NCBI GenBank assembly: GCA_963971305.1 | Contig: CAXARO010000133.1 | Span: forward strand, 372,001-436,000 | DNA: 64,000 nt | Source of the DNA: Arcuatula senhousia | Lineage: Eukaryota; Mollusca; Bivalvia; Mytilida; Mytilidae | Reading direction: 5' to 3' | The notes under the pieces: generated by a model | Told to the model about the DNA's origin: nothing | Database searches by the model: none | What the model saw: only the letters and a program-made list of their open reading frames with translations | Program-made: the position numbers and the translations under genes | In this document: positions 43,330 through 57,900 of the stretch, piece by piece | How positions within the stretch are numbered: position 1 is the stretch's first letter | Layout of the letters: each line of letters begins with the position of its first letter

Positions 43330-44515
43330 GTATAAAACACACAGTTAGGGTTAGGGGTTATCATATAAAGATACATTTGTGGTAAGGGTTAGTACAAAAT
43401 TATACAATTAGGGAAAGGATTAGTACAAAAACGCATAATTAGGGTTAAGATTAGTGTAAAACATGTTATTAGAGTTAGGGTTAGTATGAAACACATAGTT
43501 TTGGGTAGGGGTTAGCATATAAGATACATTTAGGGTAATGGTTAGTACAAAATTATACAATTAGGGTTATAGTCGATGAAAACACAAAATTAATGGTAGG
43601 GGTTAGTACAAAAATACATTTATGGTAAGGGTTATTACAAAAACGTATATTAGGGTAAGGGTTAGTGTTAGATATATCATTAGGGTTAGTGTGAAACACA
43701 CCATTAGGGTTAGGTGTTAGCATATAATGATACATTAACGGTTAGGGTTAGTAAAAAATAATAAAATTAGGGTAAGGGTTAGTACAAAAACGTATAATTA
43801 GGGTTAGGGTAAGTGTAAAACATATTATAAGGGTTAGGGTAAATATAAAACACAATTAGGGTTAGGGGTTATCATATAAGATACATTTAGGGTAATGGTT
43901 AGTACAAAATTATACAATTAGGGTTATAGTCGATGAAAACACAAAATTAATACATTTATGATAAGAGTTAGTACAAAAACGTGTAATTAGGGTTAGGGTT
44001 AGTGTAAAACATATACTTAGGGTTAAGGGTAGTATAAAACGCACACTTAGGGTTAGGGGTTAGCACAAAAGATACATTTAGGGTTATGGTTAGTACAAAA
44101 TTATACAAATAGGGTTACAGTCGATGAAAACACAAAATTAGTGGTAAGGGTTATTACAAAAAATACATTTATGATAAGGGTTAGTACAAAAACGTATATT
44201 AGGTTTAGGGTTAGTGTAAAACATATCATTAGGGTTAGGGTTAGTATAAAACACACAGTTAGGGTAAGGGGTTAGCATACAAAGATACATTTACGGTTAC
44301 GGTTAGTTCAAAATTATTCAATAAGGGTAAAGGTTAGTACAAAAACGTATAATTAGGGTAAGGATAAGTGTAAAACATACTATTAGGGTTAGTGTTAGTA
44401 CAAAACACACAATTAGGGTAAGGGGTTAGCATATAAGATGCATTTAGGGTTAGGGTTAGTACAAAAAATACATTTATGATAAGTGTTGGTACAAAAACGT
44501 ATAATTAGGGTTAGA
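43330..44515 (+). repeat. Paralogue of the satellite block left of the PLE cluster
   Basis: Submonomer order and rare variants (ATTATCATATAAAG, AATTAATACATTTATGATAAG, ACGGTTACGGTTAGTTC) match 18180-19395 closely. It continues without interruption through 44516-44710, so it shows what the PLE insertion site looked like. Confidence 0.75.
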
Positions 44516-47500
44516 GATAGTGTGAAACATATAATTAGGGTTAAGGTTAGTATAAAACACACAGTTAAGGTTAGCATATAAAGATACATTTAGGGTAAGG
44601 TTTAGTACAAAATTATACAATTAGGGAAAGGGTTAGATCAAAAACGCATTATTAGGGTTAGGGTTAGTGTAAAACATATTATTAGGGTTGGGGTTAGTAT
44701 AAAACACACAATTATGTTTAGGGGTTAGCATATAAGATTCTTTTACGGTTAGGGTTAGTACAAAAACATACAATTAAGGTTATAGTCGATGAAAACATTT
44801 GGTAGGGGTTAGTACAAAAAATACATTTATAATAACGGTTATTAAAAAAACATATATTAGGGTTAGGGTAAGTGTAAAGCATATCATTAGGGTTAGGGTA
44901 AAACACACCATTAGGGTTAGGTGTTAGCATACATGTATAAAGATACATTTACGGTTAGGGTTAGTACAAAATTATTCAATTAGGGTAAGGGTTAGTACAA
45001 AAACACATAATTAGGGTTAGGGTAAGTGTAAAACATATTATAAGGGTTAGGGTAAATATAAAACACAATTAGGGTTAGGGGTTAGCATATAAGATACATT
45101 TAGGGTAATGGTTGGTACAAAGGGTAATGGTTGGTGCAAAATTATACAATTAGGGTTATAGTCGATGAAAACACAAAATTAGTGGTGTGGTTAGTACAAA
45201 AACATATAAATAGGGTTAGGGTTAGTACAAAATTATACAATTAGGGTAAGGGTTAGTACAAAAACGCATAATTAGGGTTAGGGTTAGTGTAAAATGTATT
45301 ATTAGGGTTAGGGTTAGTATAAAACACACAATAAGGGTTAAGGGGATAGCATATAAAGATACATTTAGGATTAGTACAAAATTATACAATCAGGGTTAGG
45401 GTTGGTACAAAATTATACAATCAGGGTTAGTACAAAAACGCATAATTTAAACATATGTGTAAAACATATTATTAGGGTTAGGGTAAGTATTAAACACACA
45501 ATAAGGGTTAGGGGTTAGCATATAAAGATACATTTAGGGTTAGGGTTAGTACAAAATTATACAATGAGGGTAAGGGTAAGTGTAAAAAATATAATTAGAT
45601 AATGGTTAGTATAAAACACACAGTTAGGGTTAGGGGTTAGCATATAAAGATACATTTAGGGTTTCAGTTAGTACAAAATTACAATATTAAGGTTTTAGTC
45701 GATGAAAACACAAAATTAGTGGTGGGGTTAGTATAAAAACATATAATTAGGGTTAGGGTTAGTACCAAATTATACAATTAGGGTTAGGATTAGAACAAAA
45801 ACGCATAATTAGGGTTAGGGTTAGTGTAAAACATATTATTACGGTTAGTGTTAGTACAAAACACACAATTAGGGTAAGGGGTTAGCATATAAGAATCTTT
45901 TAGGGTTAGGGTTATTTCATAATTATTCAATTAGGGTTATGGTCGATGAAAACACAAAATGAGTGGTAGGGGTTAGTACAAAAAATACATTTATGATAAG
46001 GGTTAGTACAAAAACGTATAATTAGGGTTAGGGCTAGTATGAAACATATAATTAGGGTTAAGGCTAGTATAAGGTACACAGTTAGGGTTAGCATATAAAG
46101 ATACAATTAGGCTAAGGGTTAGTACAAAATTATACAATAAGGGTAAGGGTTAGTACAAAAACGCATTATTAGGGTTAGGGTTAGTGTAAAACATATTATT
46201 AGGGTTAGGGTTAGTATAAAACACACCATTGGGGTTATGTGTTAGCAAATAAGATACGTTTACGGTTAGGGTTAGTACAAAATTATACAATTAAGGTTAT
46301 AGTCGATGAAAACACAAAATTAATGGTAGAGGTTAGTACAAAAAATAAATTTATAATAAGGGTTATTACAAAAACGTATAATTAGGGTTAGGGTTATTGT
46401 AAAACATATAATAAACAATTAATAAGGGTTAAGGTTAGAATAAAACACACAATTAGGGTTAAGCGTTAGCATATAAAGATACATTTAGGGTTTGGGTTTG
46501 TACAAATATACACAATTAAGGTAAGGGTTAGTACAAAAACGTATAACTATGGTTAGGATAAGTGTAAAACATATTATTAGGGTTAGGGTTAGTATAAAAC
46601 ACACAGTTAGGGTTAGGGGTAAGCATATAAGATACATTTAGGGTAATGGTTAGTACAAAATTATGCAATTAGGGTTTAAGTCGATGAAAACACAAAAGTA
46701 GTGGTAAGGGTTAATACAAAAAATACATTTATGATAAGGGTTAGTAAAAAACGTATAATTAGGGTTAGGGGTAGTAAAAAACACACATTTAGAGTAAGGG
46801 GTTAGCATATAAAGACACATTTAGGGTTACGATTAGTAGAAAATTTTACAATTATGGTAAGGGCTAGTGTAAAACATATAATTAGGGTTAGGGTTAATAT
46901 AAAACACACAGTTAGGGTAAGGGGTTAGCATATAAAGATACATTTTTGGAAATGGTTAGTACAAAATTATTCAATAAGGGTAAGGATTAGTACAAAAACG
47001 CATAATTAGGGTTAGGGTTAGTGTAAAACATGTTATTAGAGTTAGGGTTAGTATAAAACACACAATTTGGGTTAGGGGTTAGCATATAAGACACATTTAG
47101 GGTTAGGGTTAGTACAAAATTATACAATTAGGGTTATGGTCGATGAAAACACAAAATCAGTTGAAGGGGTTAGTACAAAAAATACATTTATGATAAGGGT
47201 TAGTGTAAAAATGTATAATTAGGGTTAGGGCTAGTATGAAACATATAATTTGGGTTAAGGTTAGTATAAAACACACAGCTAGTGTTAGCATATAAAGATA
47301 CATTTAGGGTAAGGGTAAGTACAAAATTATACAATTAGGGTAAAGGTTAGTACAAAAACGCATTATTAGGGTTAGGGTTAGTGTTAAACATATTATTAGG
47401 GTTAGGGTTAGTATAAAACACACAATTAGGGTTAGGGGTAAGCATATAAGATACTTTTACGGTTAGGGTTAATACAAAATTATACAATTAAGGTTATAGT

Positions 47501-50500
47501 CGATGAAAACACAAAATTAATGGTAGGGGTTAGTACAAAATATACATTTATAATAAGGATTATTACCAAAACGTATATTAGGGTTAGGGTTAGTGTAAAA
47601 CATATCATTAGGGTTAGTGTGAAAAACACCATTAGGGTTAGGTGTTAGCATATAAAGATACATTAACGATTAGGGTTTAGTACAAAATTATACAATTAGG
47701 GTAAGGGTTAGTACAAAAACGCATAATTATGGGTAGGGTAAATGTAAAACATATTATAAGGGTTAGGGTAAATATAAAACACAATTAGGGTTAGGGGTTA
47801 GCATATAAGATACCTTTAGGGTTAGGGTTAGTACAAAATTATACAATTAGGGTTATAGTCTATGAAACCACAAATTTAGTGATAGGGGTTAGTACAAAAA
47901 TACATTTATAAGGGTCAGTACAAAAACGTATAATTGGGGCTACGGTTAGTGTAAAACATATAATTAGGGTTAGGGTTAGTATAAAACACACAGTAAGGTT
48001 TAAGGGTTAGCACTTAAAGATATATTTAGGGTTAGGGTTAGTACAAAATTATACAATAAGGGTAAGGGTTAGTACAAAAGCGCATAATTAGGGTTAGGGT
48101 TAGTTTAAAACACACAATTAGGGTTAGGGGTTAGCATATAAGATACATTTAGGGTTAGGGTTAGTACAAAATTTTACAATTAGGGAAAGGGCTAGTGTAA
48201 AACATAGAATTAGGGTTAGGGTTAAAATAAAACACACAGTTAGGGTAAGGGGTTAGCATATAAAGATACATTTATGGTAAGGGTAAGTACAAAATTATAC
48301 AATTAGGGTAAGGGCTAATACAAAAACGCATTATTAGGGTTAGGGTTAGTGTTAAACATATTATTAGGGTTAGGGTTAGTATAAAACACACAATTAGGGT
48401 TAGGGGTAAGCATATAAGATACTTTTACGGTTAGGGTTAATACAAAATTATACAATTAAGGTTATAGTCGATGAAAACACAAAATTAATGGTAGGGGTTA
48501 GTACAAAATATACATTTATAATAAGGATTATTACCAAAACGTATATTAGGGTTAGGGTTAGTGTAAAACATATCATTAGGGTTAGTGTGAAAAACACCAT
48601 TAGGGTTAGGTGTTAGCATATAAAGATACATTAACGGTTAGGGTTAGTTCAAAATTATACAATTAGGGTAAGGGTTAGTACAAAAACGCATAATTAGGGG
48701 TAGGGTAATTGTAAAACATATTATAAGGGTTAGGGTAAATATAAAACACAATTAGGGTTAGGGGTTAGCATATAAGATACATTTAGGGTAATAGTTAGTA
48801 CAAAATTATACAATTAGGGTTATAGTCGATGAAAACACAAAAGTAGTGGTAAGGGTTAGTACAAAAAATTCATTTATTATAAGGGTTAGTACAAAAGCGT
48901 ATAATTAGGGTTAGGGTTAGTGTTAAACATATAATTAGGGTTAGGGGTAGTATAAAACACACAATTAGGGTAAGGGGTTAGCATATAAAGATACATTTAG
49001 GGTTAGGGTTAGTACAAAATTTTACAATTAGGGAAAGCTCTAGTGTAAAACATATAATTAGGGTCAGGGTTAGTATAAAACATACAGTTAGGGTAAGGGG
49101 TTAGCATATAAAGATACATTTATGGCAAGGGTTAGTACAAAATTATACAATTAGGGTAAGGATAAGTACAAAAACGCATATCTAGGGTTAAGGTTAGTGT
49201 AAAACATGTTATTAGAGATAGGGTTAGTATAAAACACACAATTTTGGTTAGGGGTTAGCATATAAGATACATTGAGGGTTAGGGTTAATACAAAATTATA
49301 CAATTAGGGTTATGGTCGATGAAAATGAGTGGTAAGGGTTAGTACAAAAAATACATTTATGATAAGGGTTAGTACAAAAACGTATACATGTATTAGGGTT
49401 AGTTCTAGTGTAAAACATATCACTAGGGTTAGTGATAGTGTAAAACATATCAATAGGGTTAGGGTAAGTATAAAACACACCGTTAGGGTTAGGGGTTAGC
49501 ATAAAAAGATACATTTACGGTAAGGGTTAGTACAAAAGTATACAATTAGGGTTAGGGTTAGTACAAAAACGCATAATTAGGGTTAGGGTTAGTGTAAAAC
49601 ATATTATTAGGATTAGGGTTAGTATAAAACACACAATAAGGGTTAAATGTTAGCATATAAATTACATTTAGGGTTGGGATTAGTTCAAAATTATTCAATT
49701 AGGGTAAAGGTTAGTACAAAAACGTAAAATTAGGGTTAGGATAAGTGTAAAACATATTATTAGGGTTAAGGTTAGTATAAAACACACAATTAGGTTTAGG
49801 GGTTAGCATATAAAATACCTTTAGGGTTAGGGTTAGTACAAAATTATACAATTAGGGTTATAGTCAATGAAACACAAAATAAGTGGTAGGGGTTAGTACA
49901 AAAAATATATTTATGATAAGGGTTAGTACAAAAGCGTATAATTAAGGTAAGGGTTAGTGTAAAACATAACATTAGGGTTAGGGTTAGTATAAAACACGCA
50001 GTTAGGGTTAGGGATAAGCATATAAAGATACATATAGGATTCGGGTTAGAACAAAATTATACCATTAGAGTAAGGATTAGTACAAAAACGCATAATAAGG
50101 GTAAGGGTTAGTGTAAAACATATTATTAGGGTAAGGGTTAGTATAAACACAATAAGGGTTAGGGGTTAGCATATAAGATACCTTTAGGGTTAGGGTTAGT
50201 ACAAAATTATACAATTAGGGTTATAGTCTATGAAACCACAAATTTAGTGATAGGGGTTAGTACAAAAATACATTTATAAGGGTCAGTACAAAAACGTATA
50301 ATTGGGGCTACGGTTAGTGTAAAACATATAATTAGGATTAGGGTTAGTATAAAACACACAGTAAGGGTTAAGGGTTAGCACTTAAAGATACATTTAGGGT
50401 TAGGGTTAGTACAAAATTATACAATTAGGGTAAGGGTTAGTACAAAAACGCATAATTAGGGTTAGGGTTAGAATGAAACATATTACTAGGGTTTGGGTTA

Positions 50501-50915
50501 GTTTAAAACACACAATTAGGGTTAGGGGTTAGCATATAAGATACATTTAGGGTTAGGGTTAGTACAAAATTTTACAATTAGGGAAAGGGCTAGTGTAAAA
50601 CATAGAATTAGGGTTAGGGTTAAAATAAAACACACAGTTAGGGTAAGGGGTTAGCATAAAAAGATACATTTATGGTAAGGGTAAGTACAAAATTATACAA
50701 TTAGGGTAAGGGCTAGTACAAAAACGCATTATTAGGGTTAGGGTTAGTGTAAAACATATTATCAGGGTTAGGGTTAGTATAAAACACACTATTAGGGTTA
50801 TGTGTTAGCATATAAGATACTTTTACGGTTAGGTTTAAAACAAAATTATACAATTAAGGTTATAGTCGATGAAAACACAAAATTAATGGTAGGGGTTAGT
50901 ACAAAAAATACATTT

Positions 50916-53900
50916 ATAATAAGGGTTATTACCAAAACGTATATTAGGGTTAGGGTTAGTGTTAAACATATCATTAAGGTTAGTGTGAAAAACACCATTA
51001 GGGTTAGGTGTTAGCATATAAAGATACATTAACGGTTAGGGTTAGTACAAAATTATACAATTAGGGTAAGTGTTAGTACAAAATTATACAATTAGGGTAA
51101 GGGTTAGTACAAAAACGCATAATTGGGGGTAGGGTAATTGTAAAACATATTATAAGGGTTAGGGTAAATATAAAACACAATTAGGGTTAGGGGTTAGCAT
51201 ATAAGATACATTTAGGGTAATGGTTAGTACACAATTATGCAATTAGGGTTTAAGTCGATGAAAACACAAAAGTAGTGGTAAGGGTTAGTACAAAAAATAC
51301 ATTTATGATAAGGGTTAGTAAAAAACGTATAATTGGGGTTAGGGGTAGTAAAAAACACACATTTAGAGTAAGGGGTTAGCATATAAAGATACATTTAGGG
51401 TTAAGATTAGTACAAAATTTTACAATTATGGTAAGGGCTGGTGTAAAACATATAATTAGGGTTAGGGTTAGTATAAAACACATAGTTAGGGTAAGGGGTT
51501 AGCATATAAAGATACATTTAGGGTGGGTTAGTATAAATATATACAATTAAGGTAAGGGTTAGTACAAAAACGTATAATTATGGTTAGGATAAGTGTAAAA
51601 CATATTATTAGGGTTAGGGTTAGTATTAAACACACAGTTAGGGTAAGGGGTTAGCATATAAAGATACATTTTTGGAAATGGTTAGTACAAAATTATTCAA
51701 TAAGGGTTAGGATTAGTACAAAAACGCATAATTATGGTTAGGGTAAGTGTAAAACATGTTATTAGAGTTAGGGTTAGTATAAAACACACAATTTGGGTTA
51801 GGGGTTAGCATATAAGACACATTTAGGGTTAGGGCTAGTACAAAATTATACAATTAGGGTTATGGTCGATGAAAACACAAAATGAGTGGTAGGGGTTAGT
51901 ACAAAAAATACATTTATGATAAGGGTTAGTACAAAAACGTATAATTAGGGTTAGGGCTAGTATGAAACATTTAATTAGGGTTAAGGTTAGTATAAAACAC
52001 ACAGTTAGGGTTAGCATGTAAAGATACATTTAGGCTAAGGGTTAGTACAAAATTATACAATAAGGGTAAGGGTTAGTACAAAAACGCATTACTAGGGTTA
52101 GGGTTAGTGTAAAACATATTATTAGGGTTAGGGTTAGGATAAAACACACAATTAGGGTTATGTGTTAGCAAATAAGATACTTTTACGGTTAGGGTTAGTA
52201 CAAAATTATACAATTAAGGTTATAGTCGATGAAAACACAAAATTAATGGTAGAGGTTAGTACAAAAAATAAATTTATAATAAGGGTTATTACAAAAACGT
52301 ATTATTAGGGTTAGGGTTAGTAAAAAACATATAATAAACAATTAATAAGGGTTAAGGTTAGAATAAAACACACAATTAGGGTTTGGCGTTAGCATATAAA
52401 GATACATTTAGGGTTTGGGTTAGTACAAATATATACAATTAAGGTAAGGGTTAGTACAAAAACGTATAATTATGGTTAGGATAAGTGTAAAACATATTAT
52501 TAGGGTTAGGGTTAATATAAAACACACAGTTAGGGTTAGGGGTAAGCATATAAGATACATTTAGGGTTATGGTTAGTACAAAATTATGCAATTAGGGTTT
52601 ATGTCGATGAAAACACAAAAGTAGTGGTAAGGGTTAATACAAAAAATACATTTATGATAAGGGTTAGTAAAAAACGTATAATTAGGGTTAGGGGTAGTAT
52701 GAAACATATAATTAGGGTTAAGGTTAGTATAAAACACACAGCTAGTGTTAGCATATAAAGATACATTTAGGGTAAGGGTTAGTACAAAATTATACAATTA
52801 GGGTAAGGGTTAGTACAAAAACGCATTATTAGGGTTAGGGTTAGTGTAAAACGTATTATTAGGGTTAGGGTTAGTATAAAACACACAATTAGGGTTAGGG
52901 GTTAGCATACTTTTACGGTTATATAAGGGTTATTACCAAAACGTATATTAGGGTTAGGGTTAGTGTTAAACATATCATTAAGGTTAGTGTGAAAAACACC
53001 ATTAGGGTTAGGTGTTAGCATATAAAGATACATTAACGGTTAGGGTTAGTACAAAATTATACAATTAGGGTAAGTGTTAGTACAAAATTATACAATTAGG
53101 GTAAGGGTTAGTACAAAAACGCATAATTGGGGGTAGGGTAATTGTAAAACATATTATAAGGGTTAGGGTAAATATAAAACACAATTAGGGTTAGGGGTTA
53201 GCATATAAGATACATTTAGGGTAATGGTTAGTACACAATTATGCAATTAGGGTTTAAGTCGATGAAAACACAAAAGTAGTGGTAAGGGTTAGTACAAAAA
53301 ATACATTTATGATAAGGGTTAGTAAAAAACGTATAATTGGGGTTAGGGGTAGTAAAAAACACACATTTAGAGTAAGGGGTTAGCATATAAAGATACATTT
53401 AGGGTTAAGATTAGTACAAAATTTTACAATTATGGTAAGGGCTGGTGTAAAACATATAATTAGGGTTAGGGTTAGTATAAAACACATAGTTAGGGTAAGG
53501 GGTTAGCATATAAAGATACATTTAGGGTGGGTTAGTATAAATATATACAATTAAGGTAAGGGTTAGTACAAAAACGTATAATTATGGTTAGGATAAGTGT
53601 AAAACATATTATTAGGGTTAGGGTTAGTATTAAACACACAGTTAGGGTAAGGGGTTAGCATATAAAGATACATTTTTGGAAATGGTTAGTACAAAATTAT
53701 TCAATAAGGGTTAGGATTAGTACAAAAACGCATAATTATGGTTAGGGTAAGTGTAAAACATGTTATTAGAGTTAGGGTTAGTATAAAACACACAATTTGG
53801 GTTAGGGGTTAGCATATAAGACACATTTAGGGTTAGGGTTAGTACAAAATTATACAATTAGGGTTATGGTCGATGAAAACACAAAATGAGTGGTAGGGGT

Positions 53901-54923
53901 TAGTACAAAAAATACATTTATGATAAGGGTTAGTACAAAAACGTATAATTAGGGTTAGGGCTAGTATGAAACATTTAATTAGGGTTAAGGTTAGTATAAA
54001 ACACACAGTTAGGGTTAGCATGTAAAGATACATTTAGGCTAAGGGTTAGTACAAAATTATACAATAAGGGTAAGGGTTAGTACAAAAACGCATTACTAGG
54101 GTTAGGGTTAGTGTAAAACATATTATTAGGGTTAGGGTTAGGATAAAACACACAATTAGGGTTATGTGTTAGCAAATAAGATACTTTTACGGTTAGGGTT
54201 AGTACAAAATTATACAATTAAGGTTATAGTCGATGAAAACACAAAATTAATGGTAGAGGTTAGTACAAAAAATAAATTTATAATAAGGGTTATTACAAAA
54301 ACGTATAATTAGGGTTAGGGTTAGTAAAAAACATATAATAAACAATTAATAAGGGTTAAGGTTAGAATAAAACACACAATTAGGGTTAGGCGTTAGCATA
54401 TAAGGATACATTTAGGGTTTGGGTTAGTACAAATATATACAATTAAGGTAAGGGTTAGTACAAAAACGTATAATTATGGTTAGGATAAGTGTAAAACATA
54501 TTATTAGGGTTAGGGTTAATATAAAACACACAGTTAGGGTTAGGGGTAAGCATATAAGATACATTTAGGGTTATGGTTAGTACAAAATTATGCAATTAGG
54601 GTTTATGTCGATGAAAACACAAAAGTAGTGGTAAGGGTTAATACAAAAAATACATTTATGATAAGGGTTAGTAAAAAACGTATAATTAGGGTTAGGGGTA
54701 GTATGAAACATATAATTAGGGTTAAGGTTAGTATAAAACACACAGCTAGTGTTAGCATATAAAGATACATTTAGGGTAAGGGTTAGTACAAAATTATACA
54801 ATTAGGGTAAGGGTTAGTACAAAAACGCATTATTAGGGTTAGGGTTAGTGTAAAACGTATTATTAGGGTTAGGGTTAGTATAAAACACACAATTAGGGTT
54901 AGGGGTTAGCATACTTTTACGGT
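50916..54923 (+). repeat. 2004-bp tandem duplication in the satellite
   Basis: Equivalent points at 51240/53244, 51835/53839 and 52573/54577 are all 2004 bp apart with near identity. The junction at about 52920 reads ACGGTTATATAAGGG, a break in the normal submonomer order. A further copy follows about 3.9 kb downstream (57746, 58484, 59202). Confidence 0.85.
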
Positions 54924-57900
54924 TAGGGTTAGTACAAAATTATACAATTAAGATTATAGTCGATGAAAACACAAAATTAATGGTAGAGGTTAGTACAAAA
55001 AATAAATTTATAATAAGGGTTATTACAAAAACGTATAATTAGGGTTAGGGTTAGTGTAAAACATGTAATAAACAATTAATAAGGGTTAAGGTTAGAATAA
55101 AACATACAATTAGGGTTAGGCGTTAGCATATAAAGATACATTTAGGGTTTGGGTTAGTACAAATATACACAATTAAGGTAAGGGTTAGTACAAAAACGTA
55201 TAACTATGGTTAGGATAAGTGTAAAACATATTATTAGGGTTAGGGTTAGTATAAAACACACAGTTAGGGTTAGGGGTAAGCATATAAGATACATTTAGGG
55301 TAATGGTAAGTACAAAATTATGCAATTAGGGTTTAAGTCGATGAAAACACAAAAGTAGTAGTAAGGGTTAATACAAAAAATACATTTATGATAAGGCTTA
55401 GTAAAAAACGTATAATTAGGGTTAGGGGTAGTAAAAATCACACATTTAGGGTAAGGGGTTAGCATATAAAGATACATTTAGGGTTAAGATTAGTAGAAAA
55501 TTTTACAATTATGGTAAGGGCTAGTGTAAAACATATAATTAGGGTTAGGGTTAGTATAAAACACACAGTTAGGGTAAGGGGTTAGCATATAAAGATACAT
55601 TTTTGGAAATGGTTAGTACAAAATTATTCAATAAGGGTAAGGATTAGTACAAAAACGCATAATTAGGGTTAGGGTTAGTGTAAAACATGTTATTAGAGTT
55701 AGGGTTAGTATAAAACACACACTTTGGGTTAGGGGTTAGCATATAAGACACATTTAGGGTTAGGGTTAGTACAAAATTATACAATTAAGGTTATGGTCGA
55801 TGAAAACACAAAATCAGTGGTAGGGTATAGTACATTTATGATAAGGGTTAGTACAAAAACGTATAATTAGGGTTAGGGCTAGTATGAAACATATAATTAG
55901 GGTTAAGGTTAGTATAAAACACACAGCTAGTGTTAGCACATAAATATACATTTAAGGTAAAAATTAGTACAAAATTATACGATAAGGGTAAAGGTTAGTA
56001 CAAAAACGCATTATTAGGGTTATGGCTAATGTAAAACATATTATTAGGGTTAGGGTTAGTATAAAACACACAATTAGGGTTAGGGGTTAGCATATAAGAT
56101 ACTTTTACGGTTAGGGTTAATACAAAATTATACAATTAAGGTCATAGTCGATGAAAACACAAAATTAATGGTAGGGGTTAGTGCAAAAAATACATTTATG
56201 ATAAGGATTATTACCAAAACGTATATTAGGGTTAGGGTTAGTGTAAAACATATCATTAGGGTTAGTGTGAAAAACACCATTAGGGTTAGGTGTTAGCATA
56301 TAAAGATACATTAACGGTTAGGGTTAGTACAAAATTATACAATTAGGGTAAGGGTTAGTTCAAAAACGCATAATTAGGGGTAGGGTAATTGTAAAACATA
56401 TTATAAGGGTTAGGGTAAATATAAAACACAATTAGGGCTAGGGGTTAGCATATAAGATACATTTAGGGTTAGGGTTAGTCCAAAATTTTACAATAAGGGA
56501 AAGGGCTAGTGTAAAACATAGAATTAGGGTTAGGGTTAAGATAAAACACACAGTTAGGGTAAGGGGTTAGCATATAAAGATACATTTATGGTAAGGGTTA
56601 GTACAAAATTATACAATTAGGGTAAGGGTTAGTACAAAAACGCATTATTAGGGTTAGGGTTAGTGTAAAACATATTATCAGGGTTAGGGTTAGTATAAAA
56701 CACACAATTAGGGTTATGTGTTAGCATATAAGATACTTTTACGGTTAGGGTAAATACAAAATTATACAATTAAGGTTATAGTCGATGAAAACACAAAATT
56801 AATGGTAGGGGTTAGTACAAAAAATACATTTATAATAAGGGTTATTACCAAAACGTATATTAGGGTTAGGGTTAGTGTTAAACATATCATTAAGGTTAGT
56901 GTGAAAAACACCATTAGGGTTAGGTGTTAGCATATAAAGATACATTAACGGTTAGGGTTAGTACAAAATTATACAATTAGGGTAAGTGTTAGTACAAAAT
57001 TATACAATTAGGGTAAGGGTTAGTACAAAAACGCATAATTGGGGGTAGGGTAATTGTAAAACATATTATAAGGGTTAGGGTAAATATAAAACACAATTAG
57101 GGTTAGGGGTTAGCATATAAGATACATTTAGGGTAATGGTTAGTACACAATTATGCAATTAGGGTTTAAGTCGATGAAAACACAAAAGTAGTGGTAAGGG
57201 TTAGTACAAAAAATACATTTATGATAAGGGTTAGTAAAAAACGTATAATTGGGGTTAGGGGTAGTAAAAAACACACATTTAGAGTAAGGGGTTAGCATAT
57301 AAAGATACATTTAGGGTTAAGATTAGTACAAAATTTTACAATTATGGTAAGGGCTGGTGTAAAACATATAATTAGGGTTAGGGTTAGTATAAAACACATA
57401 GTTAGGGTAAGGGGTTAGCATATAAAGATACATTTAGGGTGGGTTAGTATAAATATATACAATTAAGGTAAGGGTTAGTACAAAAACGTATAATTATGGT
57501 TAGGATAAGTGTAAAACATATTATTAGGGTTAGGGTTAGTATTAAACACACAGTTAGGGTAAGGGGTTAGCATATAAAGATACATTTTTGGAAATGTACA
57601 AAATTATTCAATAAGGGTTAGGATTAGTACAAAAACGCATAATTATGGTTAGGGTAAGTGTAAAACATGTTATTAGAGTTAGGGTTAGTATAAAACACAC
57701 AATTTGGGTTAGGGGTTAGCATATAAGACACATTTAGGGTTAGGGTTAGTACAAAATTATACAATTAGGGTTATGGTCGATGAAAACACAAAATGAGTGG
57801 TAGGGGTTAGTACAAAAAATACATTTATGATAAGGGTTAGTACAAAAACGTATAATTAGGGTTAGTGCTAGTATGAAACATTTAATTAGGGTTAAGGTTA